From the NCBI RefSeq assembly GCF_943913915.1, contig NZ_CALUAA010000006.1, positions 46,654 through 110,653 of the forward strand: a stretch of 64,000 nt of DNA, written 5' to 3'. Numbering within the stretch: position 1 is the first letter of the stretch; the number at the start of each line of letters is the position of its first letter. The stretch is from an uncultured Peptoniphilus sp. GTDB lineage: Bacteria; Bacillota; Clostridia; Tissierellales; Peptoniphilaceae. A program made the position numbers and the translations under genes. Shown piece by piece: positions 25,044 through 33,955 of this stretch. A model generated the notes under the pieces. The model saw nothing but the letters and a program-made list of their open reading frames with translations, was not told the DNA's origin and did not search any database.

Positions 25044-25832
25044 ATGAAATTTTCTGCAATTGCAAGCGGCAGTTCCGGTAACTGCCAATATATCGAAACC
25101 AATGAAAAGCGCATTTTGATCGATGCCGGCCTGAGCGGCAAGGCTATCGAGCGAAATTTAAAAATAATAGGCGTGGATCCCTCGACGCTCGACGGAATCT
25201 TCGTCACCCACGAACATAACGATCATGTGAAGGGTGTGGGGATTTTAGCGAGACGCTACGGCCTGGAGGTCTTCGCCAACGAAAACACCTGGATGGCCAT
25301 GGAGCGCACGGTGAAGCGCATTGACGATCACAAGCGCCATGTGTTCAATTCGGCGGAGCCCTTCCGCTTCGGCGATCTTACCGTCTACCCTATGCCCCTC
25401 TTTCACGATGCCGCCGAAGGTTGCGGCTATGTGTTTTCATCGGGAGGAAGGAAGATTTCCATTCTGACGGATACGGGATGGGTAAATACTTCTATGTTGG
25501 AACATATGGCCGGGAGCGATATTTATTATCTGGAGAGCAATCACGATCTGGAAATGCTTCAAAACGGACCCTATCCCCGAATACTAAAAGATCGCATCGC
25601 CTCTACTCGTGGCCACTTGTCCAACGATCACTGTGCCGAGCTTCTCACGAGCCTTCTTGAAAAGAAGCAGGAACATGTGGTGCTCGCCCATCTTTCTCGG
25701 GAAAATAATATTCCCCTCCTGGCGGCTCGCACCACCCGAGACACTCTCGCAGAGCACAGCATTCACGAAGGGGTGGACTTTATGCTGGAAGTGGCGAAGC
25801 CCGACGACCCCACAAAACTCATCGAGCTGTAA
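25044..25832 (+). CDS. walJ: Metallo-beta-lactamase-fold hydrolase, WalJ/YycJ type
   Basis: A 262-residue MBL-fold protein. SAIASGSSGNCQYIET is the family start, and FVTHEHNDHVKGV carries the HxHxDH zinc motif. Later come LFHDAAEGCGYVF and LAHLSRENN. The length and motifs match YycJ/WalJ, a probable nuclease-type hydrolase linked in other Firmicutes to WalRK and DNA replication or cell-division coordination. There is no walRK here. The start at 25044 is supported by GTGGAGGA; a TATAAT at 25016-25021 lies upstream. SurE follows after 10 bp. Confidence 0.85.
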   Translation: MKFSAIASGSSGNCQYIETNEKRILIDAGLSGKAIERNLKIIGVDPSTLDGIFVTHEHNDHVKGVGILARRYGLEVFANENTWMAMERTVKRIDDHKRHVFNSAEPFRFGDLTVYPMPLFHDAAEGCGYVFSSGGRKISILTDTGWVNTSMLEHMAGSDIYYLESNHDLEMLQNGPYPRILKDRIASTRGHLSNDHCAELLTSLLEKKQEHVVLAHLSRENNIPLLAARTTRDTLAEHSIHEGVDFMLEVAKPDDPTKLIEL

Positions 25833-25842
25833 AGGAGATACT

Positions 25843-26601
25843 ATGAGAATTTTACTGACCAACGACGACGGTTATTTTGCTCCGGGCATTCGGGCTCTTG
25901 CGAAAGAGCTTTGTAAAGAGCACGAAGTGATGCTTGTAGCGCCGGAAAAAGAACACTCCGGTCAAAGCCACGCCATTACCATCCACCATTCCCTCGTGGT
26001 GAAAAAAGTCGAGATCGACGGCCTTTCCATCGACGCCTACAGTGTAAGCGGTACACCGGCGGACTGTGTACGGGCGGGAATTGATAAAATCGTCCCTTGG
26101 CGACCCGATGTTATTTTCTCCGGCTGTAATTTAGGCTATAACGCCGGCATGGATATTATCTATTCCGGCACGGTAAGCGCCGCTTTGGAAGGTGTGCTTC
26201 TCGGCATTCCTTCGGTGGCTGTCAGTGCGAAATGGGTAGATGGAGATGCCGAATTTGAAACCGCCGCTACCATCGCCTGCCGTGTCTTTGAAAAAGTGAA
26301 GGATTCTTTCTTGAACAATCCCGAGCCCACGGTTTTAAATATTAATGTGCCCTATCTCTCTGTAGACGAGGTAAAGGGTGTGCGTGTTGCTGAAATCGGC
26401 GAAAACGCCTACGATTATTATTTTGAAGAGGAAGTGGACGGGGAGCGCATGCTCTCTCTTAAAGGGCGAAGTAAAATGGAATTTAAAGAGGGCACGGACC
26501 GCTACTTTTTAGAACGGGGCTACGCTACCTTGACACCTGTTGTCTACGGATCCGCCGATCCCGAGGTGATGGAACGGCTTACGAGTTGGTTAGATGATTA
26601 A
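25843..26601 (+). CDS. surE: 5'/3'-nucleotidase SurE
   Basis: A 252-residue phosphatase. MRILLTNDDGYFAPGI contains the metal aspartates D8 and D9. EKEHSGQSHAIT, SGTPADCVRAGID and SGCNLGYNAGMDIIYSGTVSAA complete the SurE active site. It dephosphorylates nucleoside monophosphates. AAAGGAG lies 6 bp before the ATG, which sets a start well inside the longer open frame. Its stop overlaps the following DMT transporter by 8 bp. Confidence 0.95.
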   Translation: MRILLTNDDGYFAPGIRALAKELCKEHEVMLVAPEKEHSGQSHAITIHHSLVVKKVEIDGLSIDAYSVSGTPADCVRAGIDKIVPWRPDVIFSGCNLGYNAGMDIIYSGTVSAALEGVLLGIPSVAVSAKWVDGDAEFETAATIACRVFEKVKDSFLNNPEPTVLNINVPYLSVDEVKGVRVAEIGENAYDYYFEEEVDGERMLSLKGRSKMEFKEGTDRYFLERGYATLTPVVYGSADPEVMERLTSWLDD

Positions 26602-27508
26602 GGGGCTCTCTAGAGAAGCCAAGGCTGAGCTTCTCCTTTTTATTCTTGCGATGATTTGGGGCGGTAGTTTTGTGGCCGCCAAATTTTCTATGACGGCCTT
26701 CGATCCATATTATGTCTGCCTGCTTCGCTATGGACTTGGCTTTCTTGTGCTTTGGTTTCTCTTTCCGAAAGAACGAAAAAAGTTGGATAAGCCCACCCTT
26801 ATCGGGGGCCTGGAAGTGGGAATACTCTTAGGCGTGGGAACGGCCTTTCAAATGGTGGGGCTCAAGTATACTACGCCGGCAAACCAAACATTTATTATCG
26901 TGAGCTATGTCATTACTGTACCTTTGTTGAATTTTATTATTTCGAAAGTAAGACCCGGTGGCCATATTTTAGTGGCGGCGGTCTTTACGGTAATCGGCGT
27001 GGGCTTTTTAACCCTGGGCCCCGGGACGGGCTTTAATATCGGCGACGGTATGACCTTTATTATGGCCCTCTTGTTTGCCCTACAGATTCTATGCATCGAT
27101 CACTGGATGCCCAAAGTAACGAGCTCCATTATGTTTACGGCAGCTCAATTTTTTGCAGCGACGGTAATTTCTGTTATTCTTTTTTTTATCAACGGCAGAA
27201 CCATGTATACCGGGGAGATTACGGCGGCGGCCATTACGGGCATTGCCTACATCGTGATCTTAAACACCGTAGTGGGCTATGGGATTCAGAACTACGCCCA
27301 GCGGGACGCCTCGCCGGATAAGAGCGCATTGATCATCAGCTCGGAATCCCTCTTCGGCACTTTCGCCGCCTATTTCTTCGCCGGAGAATCCTTTCCGCCG
27401 AAGAAGATCGTCGGTTGCATCCTGATTTTAATCGGGCAGTTTATCGCCCAAGTACTTCCTGCTCTTAAAAAAATAGGCCGCGAAAGACGGGTAATTGATA
27501 AAGCGTAA
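26594..27508 (+). CDS. DMT-superfamily (EamA) transporter
   Basis: A 304-residue ten-helix protein of two EamA repeats: LLFILAMIWGGSFVAAKFSM at the start, the MVGLKYTTPANQTFII segment, and LIISSESLFGTFAAYFFAGE in the second repeat. Substrate unknown. The ATG lies inside the last codons of surE, so the two are co-translated. Related to, but clearly distinct from, the EamA protein at 435. Confidence 0.88.
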   Translation: MIKGLSREAKAELLLFILAMIWGGSFVAAKFSMTAFDPYYVCLLRYGLGFLVLWFLFPKERKKLDKPTLIGGLEVGILLGVGTAFQMVGLKYTTPANQTFIIVSYVITVPLLNFIISKVRPGGHILVAAVFTVIGVGFLTLGPGTGFNIGDGMTFIMALLFALQILCIDHWMPKVTSSIMFTAAQFFAATVISVILFFINGRTMYTGEITAAAITGIAYIVILNTVVGYGIQNYAQRDASPDKSALIISSESLFGTFAAYFFAGESFPPKKIVGCILILIGQFIAQVLPALKKIGRERRVIDKA

Positions 27509-27563
27509 GGGGAAAAGGGTATAAACTGTAAGAAGAGTCGAGAACCTATAAAGGAGATTACTT

Positions 27564-28334
27564 ATGAGACAAAGCACATTGGATATTTTTAAAAAGATGT
27601 TCCCGAGCCTCTTGATCTATCTGGTCATTTTATCTGTTTATTCATTGATTACAAATTTAATGGGCCTCGGAACGGAAGCCATCTTTACCATGCCGGATCC
27701 GGGTGAAATAGCGCCGCCTACCTTTAATCCCGACGGTGAAAGCTTTTTAGCCATTATTTTACAATTACTCTATTTCATCATCGTGGGTCTCGTCGGTTTG
27801 GGGATCGTCCTTTCTATTTACAGGATCGCCCGCTACGGAACTGACGTCAGTTTCGCCGATCAGTTCTACTTTTTTAATCGGAAATGGTTTAAGGCGATTT
27901 TAACCCATTTCGTCTCCAGCCTCTTCACCCTCATAGGTCTTGCACTTTTAGTGGTGCCGGGGATCGTATTTTCCATAGCCATGGTGCCCCTCGGTGCTGT
28001 CATGGGTGTTAATTATTTAAAGGGCGAATACGGCATTATGAAATCCATCAGAGATTCATGGAATATGACCAAGGGCTTTAAGAGTATGATCTTCGGTAGA
28101 ATCGTTATCGCCGGTGTTATCGTCCTCGTCATTGCCATCGCATCGACCATCGCTGTTATGGCGGCAGGTGCAGCAGGGCCCATGGCCTATATCCAACAAG
28201 TCGTCCTGACGATTGTCACGGGCCTTATAATGTATGTAGCGCTCATCGACATTATCCGTGAACTCGTGGAACGAGGCGCCTTCGAGCGTATCGATAAAAG
28301 GGAAGAATCCTTAGAAGAGGGTGAGATAGTATGA
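27564..28334 (+). CDS. Multi-pass membrane protein of unknown function
   Basis: A 256-residue protein with about six hydrophobic segments. The pattern FKKMFPSLLIYLVILSVYSL near the N-terminus, and LALLVVPGIVFSIAMVPLG followed by GIMKSIRDSWNMTKGFKS, is like DUF975 or glycerophosphodiesterase-membrane-domain proteins of Firmicutes. In those, the RDSWNMTKG-type segment is typical. No function can be assigned. AAAGGAG precedes the ATG. The small CutA/YqfO-like gene overlaps its stop by 4 bp. Confidence 0.65.
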   Translation: MRQSTLDIFKKMFPSLLIYLVILSVYSLITNLMGLGTEAIFTMPDPGEIAPPTFNPDGESFLAIILQLLYFIIVGLVGLGIVLSIYRIARYGTDVSFADQFYFFNRKWFKAILTHFVSSLFTLIGLALLVVPGIVFSIAMVPLGAVMGVNYLKGEYGIMKSIRDSWNMTKGFKSMIFGRIVIAGVIVLVIAIASTIAVMAAGAAGPMAYIQQVVLTIVTGLIMYVALIDIIRELVERGAFERIDKREESLEEGEIV

Positions 28335-28642
28335 GCTATTTAAAAGTTGAAATTTTCATTCCCGAGAAATATGTAATAGAGCTGGCCAATGACTTAAACG
28401 AGGAAGGCCTCTTAAGCGAAGGTTGTTACGATTACGCCTTTTCCACAATGAAAGTGGAAGGCCACTGGCGTCCCTTGGAAGGAGCCAATCCTTTTGACGG
28501 CACGGTGGGGCAGGTACAGGCGAAGCCTGAAGTAAAGATGGAATTTCGCATTAAGGAAGAGAGACGGGAAGAGGTCCAAAGGATCATCGACCGGGTTCAC
28601 CCCTACGAGGTGCCTGTGGTAAATTATATTCCCCTTGTCTAA
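28331..28642 (+). CDS. CutA/YqfO-like small protein (NIF3 C-terminal domain type)
   Basis: A 103-residue ferredoxin-like-fold protein: LKVEIFIPEKYVIELANDLNE at the start and IIDRVHPYEVPVVNYIPL at the end. The HPYEVP motif is shared by CutA-like and YqfO/NIF3 inserted domains. Those domains form trimers and may bind metals or small ligands, but the role is unclear. Its ATG overlaps the stop of the membrane protein upstream (ATGA). Confidence 0.7.
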   Translation: MSYLKVEIFIPEKYVIELANDLNEEGLLSEGCYDYAFSTMKVEGHWRPLEGANPFDGTVGQVQAKPEVKMEFRIKEERREEVQRIIDRVHPYEVPVVNYIPLV

Positions 28643-28691
28643 TGTGATTATTTTCAGAAAAGCTCTAAGAACTGTTTAATAACATAGAGAG

Positions 28692-28714
28692 AAGTGCCGA
28701 AGGGCGCTTTTTTC
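28692..28714 (+). terminator. Terminator after the CutA/YqfO-like gene
   Basis: AAGTGCC, GAA loop, GGGCGCTT then T-run; one G-U pair. Confidence 0.75.
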
Positions 28715-28766
28715 TTGCTTCTTTCCGCTATACTATTACCGAATAGGATGGAAAGAAGGGATCGAC

Positions 28767-28832
28767 ATGCACGTAGAATATATAATGCTGGCGCTCGTCA
28801 TTATCGTAATGTGGTGGCCCCAAGGGAGGTAA
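28767..28832 (+). CDS. Possible 21-residue hydrophobic peptide
   Basis: An ATG at 28767 opens 21 codons (MHVEYIMLALVIIVMWWPQG, then R) ending in TAA one base before the nfo ATG. GAAGGG lies 5 bp upstream as a ribosome site, and the nfo ribosome site (AGGGAGG) is built from its last codons. A single membrane helix is predicted by composition. It may be a real small membrane protein or a leader peptide that couples translation to nfo; there is no homology evidence. Confidence 0.35.
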   Translation: MHVEYIMLALVIIVMWWPQGR

Positions 28833-28833
28833 T

Positions 28834-29661
28834 ATGCTGAGAATCGGATATCATACGTCGGTTACGAAAGGTTGGGTCTTTGCCATGGAAGAGGTGAAGC
28901 GTTTCGGCGGAAATTCGTTTCAGTTCTTTACCCGAAACCCGCGAGGCTCGAAGGCAAAAGCTGTAGATCACGAGGATCTGGCGGAGTTTCAGAAATTTAG
29001 GGGTGATTTCGGCCCGGTGATCGCCCACGGCGCCTACACCATGAACTTGGCCTCATCGAAGGAAGAGGTACGGGAGAGGAGCATCGCCCTTATAGGAGAC
29101 GATATGGAGCGTCTGGCCGCCTTTCCCGAAGACACGGTGTATGTCTTTCATCCGGGAAGCCACACGGGAGACGGCATAGAAAAGGGGATTGAGCGCATTG
29201 TTCGCGGACTGGATGTCGTAAGAGAAAAATTTCCCCACGGGAAGATCTGTTTGGAGACCATGAGCGGCAAGGGAAGTGAAGTGGGGAGTAAACTCGAGGA
29301 ACTTCAGGCGATTATAGAAGGTGTGGGCGATGAGAATCTCGGGATTTTACTCGATACCTGCCATATGTTCAGTGCCGGATATGATCTTTCAAACCCGGAG
29401 GAGGTTTTAAACCAAATCGAGGACACAGTGGGCCTTCACAGGGTCCACGGTTTGCATTTAAATGACTCCATGACACTCTTCGGTGCAAAAAAAGATCGCC
29501 ACGCTCCCATAGGAGATGGCGAAATAGGCTTGGATATAATCGTTAATTTTATAGGGCAGGGCGTGTTTAAAGATCTTCCCATGGCGCTGGAGACGCCGGG
29601 GGAAGGGGCGGATCACGAAAGAGAAATCGCAGCCCTTCAATCGGCCTTATCCTCCAGGTGA
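28834..29661 (+). CDS. nfo: Endonuclease IV (deoxyribonuclease IV)
   Basis: A 275-residue AP endonuclease of the TIM-barrel, tri-zinc type used in base-excision repair. Metal ligands are visible in AHGAYTMNLAS (H65), VFHPGSHTG (H106), CLETMSGKG, LLDTCHMFSAGYD, HGLHLNDS, DRHAPIGDG and ALETPG. It incises abasic sites. AGGGAGG lies 4 bp before the ATG. The 3' end overlaps the convergent glpK 3' end by 25 bp, an arrangement that leaves no room for a separate terminator. Confidence 0.93.
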   Translation: MLRIGYHTSVTKGWVFAMEEVKRFGGNSFQFFTRNPRGSKAKAVDHEDLAEFQKFRGDFGPVIAHGAYTMNLASSKEEVRERSIALIGDDMERLAAFPEDTVYVFHPGSHTGDGIEKGIERIVRGLDVVREKFPHGKICLETMSGKGSEVGSKLEELQAIIEGVGDENLGILLDTCHMFSAGYDLSNPEEVLNQIEDTVGLHRVHGLHLNDSMTLFGAKKDRHAPIGDGEIGLDIIVNFIGQGVFKDLPMALETPGEGADHEREIAALQSALSSR

Positions 29662-31130
29662 ACGTCCATGGTCATTTCAACGGCGCGCACCCAGCGTTTC
29701 CGTTCTTTTGAATAGTCGGCGCCCTTGGGCTCGATAATACGCGCTTTCGAGGCGCGTTTTTTTATGTCCGAAAGATCCTTATAAAGTCCGGAGCCGATCC
29801 CCGCCATAAAGGCGGCGCCGAGAGCCGTAGTCTCTACAAGCTCCGGGCGGTGAACCCTTCGTCCGATTAAATCGGCGAGGCGCTCCATTAAATAATCGTT
29901 TTGGCTCACGCCGCCGTCGACGAGGATGCGGTCGTGGCCGCCGTCTAAATCTTTTTCCATGGCGTCGATAACATCGGCGGTCATAAAGGCAATGGCATCA
30001 AGGGCCGATTTAATGAGATGGGCTCTTCCCGTACTGCGGCTGATGCCGAAGATCGTGCCCCTCGCATCGGCGTCCCAATAGGGCGTGCCGAGGCCTGTAA
30101 AGGCGGGAACAAAGACCAGGGGATTGTCCCCTTCCACGCTGCGGGCCAGCGGCTCCGTTTCATCTGCCGATTCGATGATCTTTAAATCATCTTTAAGCCA
30201 TTCGATGATGCTGCCACAGGCGAAGATACTCCCCTCCATGGCATAGACCGGTCCGTCGCCGATATCCCATGCGTAGGATGAAAGCAGTCCGTAATCGCTG
30301 AGCACCGGTTTGTTTCCCGTATTCATCAAGATAAAGGCGCCGGTACCGAAGGTGCTCTTCACCTCACCCACTTCGAAACATTGCTCGCCGAAAAGGGCGG
30401 CCTGCTGATCGCCGATCATGCCCGTTACGGGAATGGAGGTGCCGAAGTGAGAAGCCAAGGTGGTGCCGAAGCTGTGAGCTGTGGGTTTCACTTCGGGAAG
30501 GCACGCTCTCGGAATATTGAAGATCTTAAGGAGTTCATCGTCCCAGTCCAGTGTGTGAATATTAAAGAGCATGGTGCGGGAGGCGTTGGACATGTCCGTG
30601 GCGTGGACGCCACCGGTCAAGTGGAAGAGCAGGAACGAATCCACTGTGCCGAAGAGGATTTCTCCTTTTTCCGCCCGTTCCCTCGCTCCGGGGACGGAAT
30701 CTAAAATATAGCCGATCTTTGTGGCGGAGAAATAGGCGTCTACCTCAAGCCCCGTCTTTTCCCGCACGATGTCGCCGTAGCCCCCTTCCTTAATCGCCTC
30801 GGCTCTGTCGGCGGTGCGGCGGCACTGCCAGACGATGGCGGGGGCAATGGCTCGGCCTGTCTTTTTATCCCAAAGGATGGTGGTCTCCCTTTGGTTGGTA
30901 ATGCCCATGCAGGTCACATCTTTTTTATCGATGTCGGCCTTCGCAAGTGCTTCGGCGACGACGCCGATGGTGGTGGAGAGGATTTCCGAGGGATCCTGCT
31001 CCACCCAACCCGGCTTTGGGAAATACTGCTTAAAAGCTTTTTGTGCCACGGTGACCACATGGCCGTCTTCGTCGAATAAGATGGCGCGGTTCGACGTGGT
31101 GCCCGCATCGATTGCTAATATATATTTCAT
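29637..31130 (-). CDS. glpK: Glycerol kinase
   Basis: A 497-residue FGGY-family kinase that phosphorylates glycerol with ATP to sn-glycerol-3-phosphate. YILAIDAGTTSNRAILFD gives the phosphate-binding loop. GITNQRETTILWDKKTG, IVWQCRRTAD, the ligand segment EVDAYFSATKIGYIL, the GALFGEQC-like stretch and GLGTPYWDADARG are all present and full length. No glycerol facilitator or dehydrogenase lies next to it. Its 3' end overlaps nfo. AGGTGAATC precedes the ATG. Confidence 0.95.
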   Translation of the reverse strand: MKYILAIDAGTTSNRAILFDEDGHVVTVAQKAFKQYFPKPGWVEQDPSEILSTTIGVVAEALAKADIDKKDVTCMGITNQRETTILWDKKTGRAIAPAIVWQCRRTADRAEAIKEGGYGDIVREKTGLEVDAYFSATKIGYILDSVPGARERAEKGEILFGTVDSFLLFHLTGGVHATDMSNASRTMLFNIHTLDWDDELLKIFNIPRACLPEVKPTAHSFGTTLASHFGTSIPVTGMIGDQQAALFGEQCFEVGEVKSTFGTGAFILMNTGNKPVLSDYGLLSSYAWDIGDGPVYAMEGSIFACGSIIEWLKDDLKIIESADETEPLARSVEGDNPLVFVPAFTGLGTPYWDADARGTIFGISRSTGRAHLIKSALDAIAFMTADVIDAMEKDLDGGHDRILVDGGVSQNDYLMERLADLIGRRVHRPELVETTALGAAFMAGIGSGLYKDLSDIKKRASKARIIEPKGADYSKERKRWVRAVEMTMDVHLEDKAD

Positions 31131-31207
31131 GATTCACCTCGTATCTATTCTAACAGTTTTCTCTCCTACGTGTTAATATGGTAATAAGAATGAATGAGGA
31201 GGTTATG

Positions 31208-32083
31208 ATGAAATATAAAGGCAGACCAGGAAGCAGTAATGTTAACGATTTACGCGGGCGCAGCGGCGGCGGAGGACGTATCCCCATACCTATGGGTAGA
31301 GGCGGAATCGGATGCGGAGGGCTTATTCTCCTCATTCTCATCGCTCTTTTAAGAGGAGGTCTCGGCATCGGCGGGCCGGCGACGAGCCAAACGGCCCCCG
31401 CCGAAACCCGAACGGAGCAGAGTCAAAGTGCTTCCGGAGGAAAAGACGAGCTCATGGAATTCTCCTCGGTGGTTCTCGCCGATACGGAGAGAGTGTGGAC
31501 CGATGTGTTCGAGAAAAACGGACGCACCTACCATCCCCCACAAATGAACGTGTTCACCGGCTCCGTTCAAAGTGGCTGCGGCTACGCATCGGCACAAACC
31601 GGCCCCTTCTATTGCCCGGCGGATCAGTCTATTTATCTGGACCTTTCTTTCTATGACGATCTTCACCAAAGGTTCGGTGCCAAAGGGGATTACGCCTTTA
31701 ACTACGTCATCGCCCATGAAGTAGGCCACCACGTACAGCGGGAACTCGGGGTTATGGGTCAGGTACAGGAGCTTCAACAAAAAGTCTCTAAAAAAGACGC
31801 CAACCGCTTGAGCGTGGCTCTGGAACTTCAGGCCGATTATCTCGCAGGCGTTGTGGCGAAGCACCAGGAACAATACGGCTATTTAGATGAAGGGGATATT
31901 GAAGAAGCCATGACAGCCACTCAGGCTATCGGCGACGATACCCTTCAAAAGAGAGGTCAAGGCTATGTCGTACCCGACTCCTTTACCCACGGTACATCCG
32001 AGCAGCGAACCGAATGGTTTATGCGCGGTTACCGGGCAGGCGATTTATCCGATTGGGATACCTTTAAAGAGTTGGGTCTTTAA
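31208..32083 (+). CDS. Neutral zinc metallopeptidase (YpfJ/Zn_peptidase family)
   Basis: About 291 residues. The N-terminus is Gly/Arg-rich, then one membrane segment GGLILLILIALLRGGLGIGG, then a Ser/Thr linker and the peptidase domain: GCGYASAQTGPFYCPADQSIYLDL and the zinc motif HEVGHH, with QADYLAGV as third-ligand region and FTHGTSEQRTEWFMRGY at the end, as in the YpfJ family. The substrate is unknown. ATGs lie at 31205 and 31208; the second has the better spacing to GAGGAGG ending at 31202. Confidence 0.85.
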   Translation: MKYKGRPGSSNVNDLRGRSGGGGRIPIPMGRGGIGCGGLILLILIALLRGGLGIGGPATSQTAPAETRTEQSQSASGGKDELMEFSSVVLADTERVWTDVFEKNGRTYHPPQMNVFTGSVQSGCGYASAQTGPFYCPADQSIYLDLSFYDDLHQRFGAKGDYAFNYVIAHEVGHHVQRELGVMGQVQELQQKVSKKDANRLSVALELQADYLAGVVAKHQEQYGYLDEGDIEEAMTATQAIGDDTLQKRGQGYVVPDSFTHGTSEQRTEWFMRGYRAGDLSDWDTFKELGL

Positions 32084-32369
32084 GATCGAAACAATAAAAT
32101 CGTCTAAAAACATCGACATGAACAAATTAATTTAAATATGAGATGAAAAACAATTCGGTTTCTGCAAAAGAAAATAAACTTATTCTATAGTTTAAGGCGG
32201 AAAAGTATTAAAACTGTCTTTTTTTGAAACTAGTGAAAGTTTTCACCTTTTTTGCGAGGGAATGTGTTACGATAGCCTCGGAGAAACAATTAAGCATTGG
32301 ACGATCAAGCAGACGATAATTCCAAAGCATTCAAAAAGGCGCTTCCTTTAGGAGGCGCCTTTTCTGTGT
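32084..32369 (+). other. 286-bp gap, possible small RNA
   Basis: No gene is supported. GTGAAA-GT-TTTCAC with a T-run (32233-32252) may end the peptidase transcript. A block at 32258-32276 (AGGGAATGTGTTACGATAGC) closely matches the sequence at 35371-35391 upstream of the MATE gene. A bidirectional terminator follows at 32333. A transcript of roughly 85 nt could start near 32280 and end there (inference). Confidence 0.35.
32333..32364. terminator. Bidirectional terminator
   Basis: AAAAGGCGCTTCC, TTTA loop, GGAGGCGCCTTTT; T-run on both strands, serving the convergent chromate-transporter unit. Confidence 0.85.
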
Positions 32370-32927
32370 CTAAACAATGAGGGGAAGACATAATTTAAGA
32401 CCGATCCCCATAATCGCACCGATGACGATGATGCGAATGAGGTCGACTTTTTTGTGATAGAGGTAGCCGCCGACGATAAAGGTAATAAGGGCGACGACTT
32501 CGAAACCTCCGTCGGTAGGCCAGAGGGAGTTTTTAAACATGTCGTAGGATGCAATAAAGATCAGGCCGATAATCCCCGCCTTGATCCCTCTAAGAAGCAT
32601 GTCCATGAGGCGGAATTTTTTCTTTTTCGTAAAGAGGAAATAGGCGAGGGTAATCATAATTACGGTCTGGGGCGCCGCGACCCCTAAGGTCGCGACGATG
32701 GAGCCGGGAACGCCTGCCACTTGGGCGCCGACGAAGGTGGCGCAGTTAATGGCAATGGGCCCCGGGGTCATTTGGCTGATGGTAATAAGGTCGGTAAACT
32801 GGGTCATGGTGAGCCAGCCTTCAGTTTCCACAATGTATTGCTGAATCAGAGGGATGGTGGCGTAGCCGCCGCCGAAAGAGAAAAGACCGATTTTAAAAAA
32901 TTCGAAGAATAATTTAACTAAGAGCAC
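32370..32927 (-). CDS. Chromate transporter, half-size subunit
   Basis: A 185-residue single CHR-domain protein with FFKIGLFSFGGGYATIPLI at the N-terminus and SQMTPGPIAINCATFVG, both family signatures, and about five or six helices. Half-size CHR proteins work as pairs; the other half lies at 33952-34524, separated by a PTS-IIC-like gene. Family members export chromate, but in many anaerobes the natural substrate is unknown. Last gene of a three-gene leftward unit. Confidence 0.88.
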   Translation of the reverse strand: MLLVKLFFEFFKIGLFSFGGGYATIPLIQQYIVETEGWLTMTQFTDLITISQMTPGPIAINCATFVGAQVAGVPGSIVATLGVAAPQTVIMITLAYFLFTKKKKFRLMDMLLRGIKAGIIGLIFIASYDMFKNSLWPTDGGFEVVALITFIVGGYLYHKKVDLIRIIVIGAIMGIGLKLCLPLIV

Positions 32928-32935
32928 ACCATCAC

Positions 32936-33955
32936 CTAAATTTCCAATGTCATATCGCCGTCGTGGATCCAGCCTTTGGATTTCATCAGGCGATAAATAA
33001 GGTATGAGAGGGCGCCGGGGAGAAGGACGTGGAGCGCCAAGATGACGATAATAAGTTTAGCAAAGGGCATGGCTCCCGCCATGGTTTGTATGGTACCGAT
33101 TTGGCCCACAAGGCCACTCGTTCCCATGCCGCTTCCGAGAGGCGTGTTTTCCAAGCGGAACACCATGGTGGAAAGAGGCGAGAGAATGGCGCCTGCCAAG
33201 GTGGGCGGGATCCAGATACGGGGATTTTTTACGATATTAGGCATCTGAAGCATACTGGTGCCGAGACCTTGGGCGAAGAATCCGTCGAAGCCGTTATCCT
33301 TAAAAGAGATGACGGCGAAGCCGATCATCTGTGCCGAGCAACCCATGGTGGCGGCACCGCCGGCGAGACCCGAAAGGGAGAGCATCATGCAGATGGCGGC
33401 GCTTGAGATGGGAAGGGTTAAGGCGATGCCTACGATGGTGGAGACGAGAATACCCATAATGAGGGGCTGCTGTTCCGTTGCAGCCATGACCATACTTCCT
33501 ATACTTTCCATAAACCATTGAATGGAGGGGCCCACAAGCTTTGCCACGATCATCCCCGTAAGGACGGTAACCGCCGGTGTAAGTAAAATATCTATCCGTG
33601 TCTCTTTACTGATAAGCTTTCCGCATTCCGCCGCGACGATGGCGGAGATGTAAACCGCCACGGGGCCGCCGATATCATAGCTGCCGGCGCCGACGACGGC
33701 GGAGGCGAAGAGAACAAGAGGCGGAGCGTCAAGGGCGTAGGCGATGGAAATGGCGATGGCAGGCCCTGTCGCCTGTTGCGCCATAGGCCAGATAAATTCC
33801 GTTAAGAAGGGAATGTTTAATTGAGTGCCGATGGTGTTTAAAATCGTGCCGATTAAAAGGGTGGCGAAAAGGCCGTAGGCCATGGCGCCTAAAGCGTCGA
33901 TGCCGTAGGTTTTAAAGCCCGGGTTGACTTGTTTTTTTCGTAGGAATTCTTTCAC
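32936..33955 (-). CDS. PTS-IIC-like permease (PTS_EIIC_2 type)
   Basis: A 339-residue membrane protein with about nine helices: FLRKKQVNPGFKTYGIDALGA at the start, AVVGAGSYDIGGPVAVYISAI, and TLAGAILSPLSTMVFRLENT. This matches the stand-alone PTS_EIIC_2 family, which lacks the EIIA/EIIB partners; none are near. It starts with GTG overlapping the stop of the upstream chromate half-transporter (GTGA). The position between two CHR halves suggests a joint role, but the substrate cannot be named. Confidence 0.75.
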   Translation of the reverse strand: MKEFLRKKQVNPGFKTYGIDALGAMAYGLFATLLIGTILNTIGTQLNIPFLTEFIWPMAQQATGPAIAISIAYALDAPPLVLFASAVVGAGSYDIGGPVAVYISAIVAAECGKLISKETRIDILLTPAVTVLTGMIVAKLVGPSIQWFMESIGSMVMAATEQQPLIMGILVSTIVGIALTLPISSAAICMMLSLSGLAGGAATMGCSAQMIGFAVISFKDNGFDGFFAQGLGTSMLQMPNIVKNPRIWIPPTLAGAILSPLSTMVFRLENTPLGSGMGTSGLVGQIGTIQTMAGAMPFAKLIIVILALHVLLPGALSYLIYRLMKSKGWIHDGDMTLEI

